In this document: positions 59,166-64,000 of the stretch, piece after piece | Layout of the letters: every line of letters starts with the position of its first letter | How positions within the stretch are numbered: position 1 is the first letter of the stretch | From: Zygnema cylindricum | Taxonomy: Eukaryota > Streptophyta > Zygnematophyceae > Zygnematales > Zygnemataceae | Assembly: GCA_037447655.1 (NCBI GenBank) | Contig: JBBHKE010003436.1 | Location: 89,581-153,580, forward strand | DNA length: 64,000 nt | Direction of reading: 5' to 3' | Translations under genes and position numbers: made by a program | Notes under the pieces: model-generated | The model's database searches: none | The model's input: only the letters and a program-made list of their open reading frames with translations | Told to the model about the DNA's origin: nothing

Positions 59166-59584
59166 AGCGCTAACAAGAATTGTTACCTAAATTACATAAA
59201 CTGTAACGCTAATAGGAATTTTTACCTAACTTACACAAACTATTAGCGCTAACAAGAATTGTTATCTAAATAACACAAACTGTTTACGCTAACACGAATG
59301 GTTATCTAAATTACACAAACCGTTAGCGCTAACAGGAATTTTTACCTAACTTACACAAACAGTTAGTGGTTACAAGAATTTTTATCGCTAACAGGAATAA
59401 TTATCTAAATTTCACAAACTGTTAGCGCAAACAAGAATTGTTATCTAAATTACACAAACTGTTAGGGCTAACAGGAATTGTTACCTAACTTACACAAATT
59501 GTTAACGCTAAAAAGAATTGTTATCGCTAACTGGAATTGTTACCTAACTTACACAAACTATTAGCGCTAACAGAAATTGTTGTC

Positions 59585-59760
59585 TAAATAACGCACAAAT
59601 TATTAGCCCTAACACGGGTGTTACCTAACTTTACAAGAAACATTGGCGGCTAACAAATTTATTTACTAACTTACACAAACTATTAAGCTAACGCGAATGG
59701 TTATCTAAATTACACAAAGGCATTGGCTAACAAAATTGGTACCTACCTTACACAAGCTGT
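59585..59760. other. Noisy satellite block 6
   Basis: Short block of the same kind between clean monomers. Confidence 0.6.
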
Positions 59761-60248
59761 GTTAGCGCTAACAAGAATTGTTATCGCTAACAGGAATTGT
59801 TATCTAAATTACACAAACTATTTGCGCTAACAGGAATTGTTACCTTTCCTACACAAACTGTTAGCGCTAACAGGAATTGTTACCTAATTTACACAGACTG
59901 TTAGCGCTAACGGAAATTGTTACCTAACTCACAAAAATTGTAACGCTAATAGGAATTGTTACCTAACTTACACAAACTATTAGCGCTAACAAGAATTGTT
60001 ACCGCTAACAAGAATTGTTATCTAAATTACACAATCTATTTGGGCTAACAGGGATTGTTATCTAAATTACACAAACTGTTAGCGCTAACAGGAATTGTTA
60101 TCGCTAACAGAAATTGATATGTAAATTACACAAACTGTTTGCGCTAACAGAAATTGATACCTTACTTACACAAACTCTTAGCGCCAACAAGATTTGTTAC
60201 CATACTTACACAAACTGTTAGCGGTAACAGGAATTGTTACCTAATTTA

Positions 60249-61202
60249 TTTTGTTTTCAAAGCTTTATCCTCAGTTGATAAGGCTGTGAGGGGAGGTTTA
60301 TAACTTAGAATATTTTTGGGTCGTTGAAGTTGTAATACTTACCTTGTATAGTGTGACAGTAGATGAGTAACTTTGAATGTAGCGTACGATCTGATAAATA
60401 CGCGTCTGTATGAGAAACAATACTGAAAAGGAGGAATGAATCTTGACACATGTAACACATCGAACGAAGTCAAACTGGAGCATCGGACAGACGAAAAGGA
60501 ATACCGGACATCTTCGAAAGCAAGTGTGCAGAATAATCATAGGATGTCGATTTAAACTGAACTAACGGTTACGATTTAAGTGTGGACCACGGGTGACGAA
60601 GTACTCCGTAAGCACTCCAAATATTTGTTCAAGATTAACAACAGCCGGTTGGACTTATTTGACCACTGCTCACTAAGCAGCAACATTGGGTGTACAGCAT
60701 CAAATGAAGAAAACCTGAACAAAAGTTGTCTGGAGTTTAGCGAATTTAAATTTAGTGTGACACTGCTTGATTTAGGTTAGTGGAAAAATAAATTTTTGGA
60801 AATACATTAGGTTATCTGTCGTACTATAGTACAACACAACTATTCAATCTGATTTGTCAAAAAGATTAGAAGATAGACACTCAGTGTATAAAAGTTTAGG
60901 ACTTAGAAATATTTGAACAGCCAATTTTGGGATAATGCAAATCTGAATGCAGTTTTGTGAAACTTGCAGATGTCATATCTTATGGTTTACTGGTTCAATT
61001 GTGCTGTAATTTTGAGAATTGACAGTGTGTATAATGGTGATATTTTATGCTGAATTTGGTGTAATTTTTACATGTGGATCAGGTTTTATAGTGAGTGAAA
61101 CATCAGTGTTTAATTGGTTTATTGGTTAGCTTCTGTATAAGTTATGTCTAATTCTACCACTACTACTGCAGCTCCACCTGTACCAGTAGTCATAGAACAA
61201 CA
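60249..61202 (+). repeat. E5 5' LTR (954 bp)
   Basis: Starts TTTTGTTTTCAAAGC (TG changed to TT) right after satellite sequence and ends CATAGAACAACA. It relates to the fragment at 21594-22329 and, at its 3' end, to the E1-E3 LTRs (Thr-rich Gag leader). The Gag ATG is at 61144. Possible left TSD ATTTA (60244-60248); the right one is outside the window. Confidence 0.82.
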
Positions 61203-62160
61203 AGTTATGGGCGTGTCTCCAAGAATACCAATCTTTAATGGGCAGAAGTATGCTTAGTGGGCGGATATGGTTGAGTCATATTTTGAAACTGCTGGTTTGC
61301 TGGAAGTGATAGATGGATCTCTTGATGAAGCTGATCCATCATGGGCGAAGAAAAATTCGTCAGCTCGAAACGCTTTGTAGCTTTGCCTTTCCGAGAACAT
61401 GGTTATGTCTCGTATCAAAATGAAGAAAGCAATTGATATTTTGACTTCCCTCAAATCCTTTTATGAGAAGGCGAATGTTCAGGAGGAGCTTTTGTTGGCA
61501 GGAATAATCTGGGATTATAAATACTCGGGAGGAACGATGGCTGAATATACTGACAACTTTCGAACTCTTATTGATTCTCATGCGTGTGCTGCTGGCTCTT
61601 TCCCAGAGTTTCAGCAGGCTGCTTTATTCATTAGAGGTCTTCCTAGCAGTATGAAAGATGCATCTGCTGAATTGAAAAGGCATGATAAGTCTGGCTGGAC
61701 ACTTCTGTTAGCTATCAATATTATTTTAAAAAAAGAGTCTACCTCAAAAATGCTCAATGGAGAAAAGCAAGTAGAAGCGTTTAACACAGATTTTGAAAGA
61801 AGGGGACAGTTTAAACAGTCAAAGAATTTGTTTAAGCAGCTCAAAAATTAGGGTCATAGGAATCCATGACAATTTAATCAGTTTAATCAAGGGCAAAATA
61901 GGCAGTCTTTTACTACATGATTTTACTATTCAGAGAAAGGTCATAGATTTCGGTATTGTCATAAGCTCAAAAAGGCAAATGAAACTGGTTATATAGGCCA
62001 GGGTGGCAGCAAAGTCAGTTTAATCAGGGCTTTTCTAGTAATCGTTCACAAAACAACTCACTGTTTTTTTCATCTGTAACTCAGGAAGATGAGTCCTTTG
62101 GTCTCGATGAGCACGATACATCGAAGTTATTTGCCATGGCGGCGGCTATGGAAGGGTCAA
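61144..62160 (+). pseudogene. E5 Gag, broken
   Basis: Starts in the LTR: MSNSTTTTAAPPVPVVIEQQ, then VMGVSPRIPIFNG across the LTR end and PBS. TAG at 61255-61257 and again near 61378 interrupt the N-terminal domain. The same frame runs open at 61399-61851 (MVMSRIKMKKAIDIL, GTMAEYTDNFRTLID, GLPSSMKDASAELKR) to TAG. The zinc knuckle (61918-61959) is doubly damaged: the first Cys codon is TGA and the second is Tyr (TAT). Non-functional. Confidence 0.87.
61203..61212 (+). promoter_or_regulatory. E5 primer binding site
   Basis: AGTTATGGGC abuts the LTR end. It is the GGTTATGGGC site with its first base changed, in the same coding phase (Val-Met-Gly). Confidence 0.65.
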
Positions 62161-64000
62161 AGGACGCCGGGTGGATCATGGACACGTGAGCTTCGGCTCA
62201 AATGTGTTGGAACAAAGCCTTTTTTACTACTCTCTAGAATACACCTGCAAAGAATATATACTATGCTTGTGGCATGAGTGTCAAGACTTCTGCTCAGGGT
62301 GATGTTTCATTGTTGGTAGATATAGGAGGCAAGTCGGTTGAAAGAACTTTACACAATGTCATGTATGTTTCAGACTTCAAAAAGAATTTGTTTTCTACGT
62401 CTCTAGTTGAAAGCAAAGGTTTTGAAGTAACCCTTAAGGGGGGTAAACAGGTTGTAAGCAAGCTAAGAAAAGTAGCAGTCACAGGAACTAGAGATAAAAG
62501 CAAAATGTATCGTATGGATATGGCAGATTCTAAAGAAAAGGATGTTCTCTACTCAAGTGTAATGTCTGAGAATGAGTTATGGCATTAAAGGCTAGGACAT
62601 GTTAATTATGATAGCTTGAACAAAATGGTGAAATCTGGCAAAATAGAGGGTGTTACTTTATCAGATCAGCCAATTAAAACATGTGATGGCTGCTCTTTGG
62701 GGAAGATTCACAAGCTGCCATTTCCACAAGAATCGGAGCACAGATCAACGGAGGTCTTACAGCTCGTTCATTCTGATCTGTTGGGCCCGGCTCAAATACC
62801 ATCCGCTGGGCGGGTCTGCTTCATGGTGACTTTTACTGATGATTTTTCCAGATATACTAAAGTGTATTTCATGAAAGAAAAAAGTGAGGTTTTTTAACAC
62901 TTTAAACACTACAAAGCGTGGGCGGAGAAGCTCCATGGTACTTCAATTTTGGAACTCAGATCGGATAATGGAGGCGAGTATATGTTAAATGAATTTAAAA
63001 AGTTTCTTTTGGATGAAGGCATCAGTCGTCAGCTAACTGTTCCTTACACACCTCAACAAAATGGTGTTTCAGAGAGGTTAAATAGAACAGTAATAGAGTG
63101 TGCTAGATCTATACTTGCTGATAAAAGTATAGATATGAAATTCTGGGCTGAGGCCCTAAATTGTGCAGTGTATATAAAAAATAGACTTGGGTCCAAATCA
63201 GTTAGCACAACACCTTTTGAACTATGGATAGGAAGACAACCCCGTGTTGATCATTTTAAAGTGTTTGGGAGTAAATGCTTTATCTTAAATACTTCTCAGT
63301 CTACGTGGAAAATGGAGCCAAAAGGGTTACCGGGAATCCTCATGGGGTATGATGATTATTCAAAAGGGTATAGGGTATATGTTCTAGAAAAGGACAAGAT
63401 CGTGGTGTCCACAAATGTTATTGTAAAAGATGAAGGAGATTCAGCAGATCTCTTTACAATGACTGACATACAGGCTGAAATGAAATCTCAAAAATATGTC
63501 ATTTTTGATACTCTAAAAACGACTTACTTTCCAGTGGTTCAGCAACCTATTGTAGGGCAAGTTTCTTCTGATTAGTAAGATCATGTACAACCTTAGCATG
63601 AGCATGCTGAGAGGCTCCAGGAGCAGCAAAGGCAGGTTACAAGACATACAAAAAACGCATGACAGCCATCGATCTCCGCCTCAGAATTTCCGGGGGGGAG
63701 GAGATCTAGCAGCCGTCTGCAATCAGGTTCTCATTTTGCATTTTCTTCAACTTCGGGAGAACCTCTGACCATGCTGGAGGATTTCTCATCAAACGAAAGA
63801 ACTCACTGGATTGAGGAAGCAAATGACGAGATGAAATCGATAATGGAGGCTCAAACGAAGGAGTTAGTTGATCTTCCTCCAAACCGGAAAGCTATTAGCA
63901 GCAAAAGGGTGTTCATAGTTAAGTTAAATCCGGATGGAATGATCGAGAGATACAAAGCCAGACTTGTGGCAAAGGGTTACAATCAGAAGGAGGGAATTGA
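62161..64000 (+). pseudogene. E5 Pol, truncated by the window edge
   Basis: Protease site D-T-stop-A-S at 62181-62195 (Gly codon is TGA). GAG-pre-integrase has a stop after LWH (62586-62588). Integrase spans 62760-63300 with HSDLLGPAQ, TFTDDFSRYTKVYF, RSDNGGEYM, NGVSERLNRT and a clean 208-codon frame (62949-63575) reaching the integrase C-terminal region (KGLPGILMGYDDYSKGYRVY). After a frame break the RT N-terminus is visible ([33 protein letters not shown]) up to base 64000. The integrase catalytic D-D-E residues are readable, but several stops disable the copy. Confidence 0.88.

Larger units (their letters stand above)
50464..60248 (-). repeat. Satellite array E (40-bp and 59-bp monomers)
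   Basis: Reverse-orientation main satellite, mainly of the full-palindrome subtype; a clean unit is 51361-51400. Many units are 59 bp because a 19-bp block (GTTAGCGCTAACAAGAATT type) is duplicated, the second copy reading TTATCGCTAACAGGAATTG (example 51401-51459). Clean stretches alternate with noisy ones listed separately. It ends at ...CCTAATTTA where E5 begins. Confidence 0.95.

Noticed and set aside
53072-59167. Open frames in satellite array E (53072-53272, 58958-59167)
   Set aside because: They lie in noisy satellite sequence where indels chance to open a frame. No domain; composition follows the repeat.
15512-60248. Resemblance of the palindrome to bacterial LacI-family operators or catabolite-response elements
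   Set aside because: TGTTAGCGCTAACA fits such loose consensus patterns, but this is plant satellite DNA with no bacterial context. A short palindrome with a central CG matches by chance.

Overview
This looks like nuclear DNA of a land plant. The only host gene is a three-exon gene for a plastid-targeted PsbP-domain protein (transit-type N-terminus, GT-AG introns). The rest is nested Ty1/copia-type LTR retrotransposons and a very large 40-bp tandem satellite. No rRNA or tRNA gene, CRISPR array or bacterial feature was recognised. A 10-base run of N (50265-50274) marks an assembly join.

Layout. (1) 1-15511: decayed copia elements on the + strand. E1 enters from the left edge. E2 (4853-10591) is complete and nested in E1's LTR, with TSD CAAAT. 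E3 (10697-15469) shares that LTR with E1 in a tandem arrangement. A short LTR tail of another family follows at 15471-15511. (2) 15512-20947: satellite array A. (3) 20948-23416: patchwork of retroelement pieces on both strands. (4) 23417-24868: satellite array B. (5) 24869-25487: reverse-strand LTR/gag-start fragment. (6) 26416-31403: the PsbP-domain gene, whose last exon carries an in-frame TAA where the family continues. (7) 31591-42870 and 47412-48642: arrays C and D, one array split by a gag-only (TR-GAG-like) LTR element at 42871-47411, TSD TACCT. (8) 48643-50264: reverse-strand LTR and RNase H end of another copia family, then the N gap. (9) 50275-50463: a different 40-bp satellite. (10) 50464-60248: array E, with a 59-bp variant monomer and blocks of noisy sequence. 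(11) 60249-64000: element E5, running off the right edge.

Three things stand out. First, in several of these LTR families Gag starts inside the 5' LTR and is read through the primer binding site. That site is GGTTATGGGCC(CAC), complementary to the anticodon arm of initiator tRNA-Met, so half-tRNA priming as in Drosophila copia and yeast Ty5 is expected rather than the usual plant 3'-end priming. Second, the main satellite has a 14-bp palindrome (TGTTAGCGCTAACA) in each 40-bp monomer. It directly abuts a second satellite of unrelated sequence that also has a 40-bp monomer and a 14-bp palindrome (ACAATCGCGATTGT). Third, the 42871-47411 element has intact ends but no pol, carrying instead a Gag with an acidic-then-basic tail.

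All coordinates come from reading the sequence by eye. LTR, exon and motif positions were traced base by base. Boundaries of decayed or noisy blocks are approximate.
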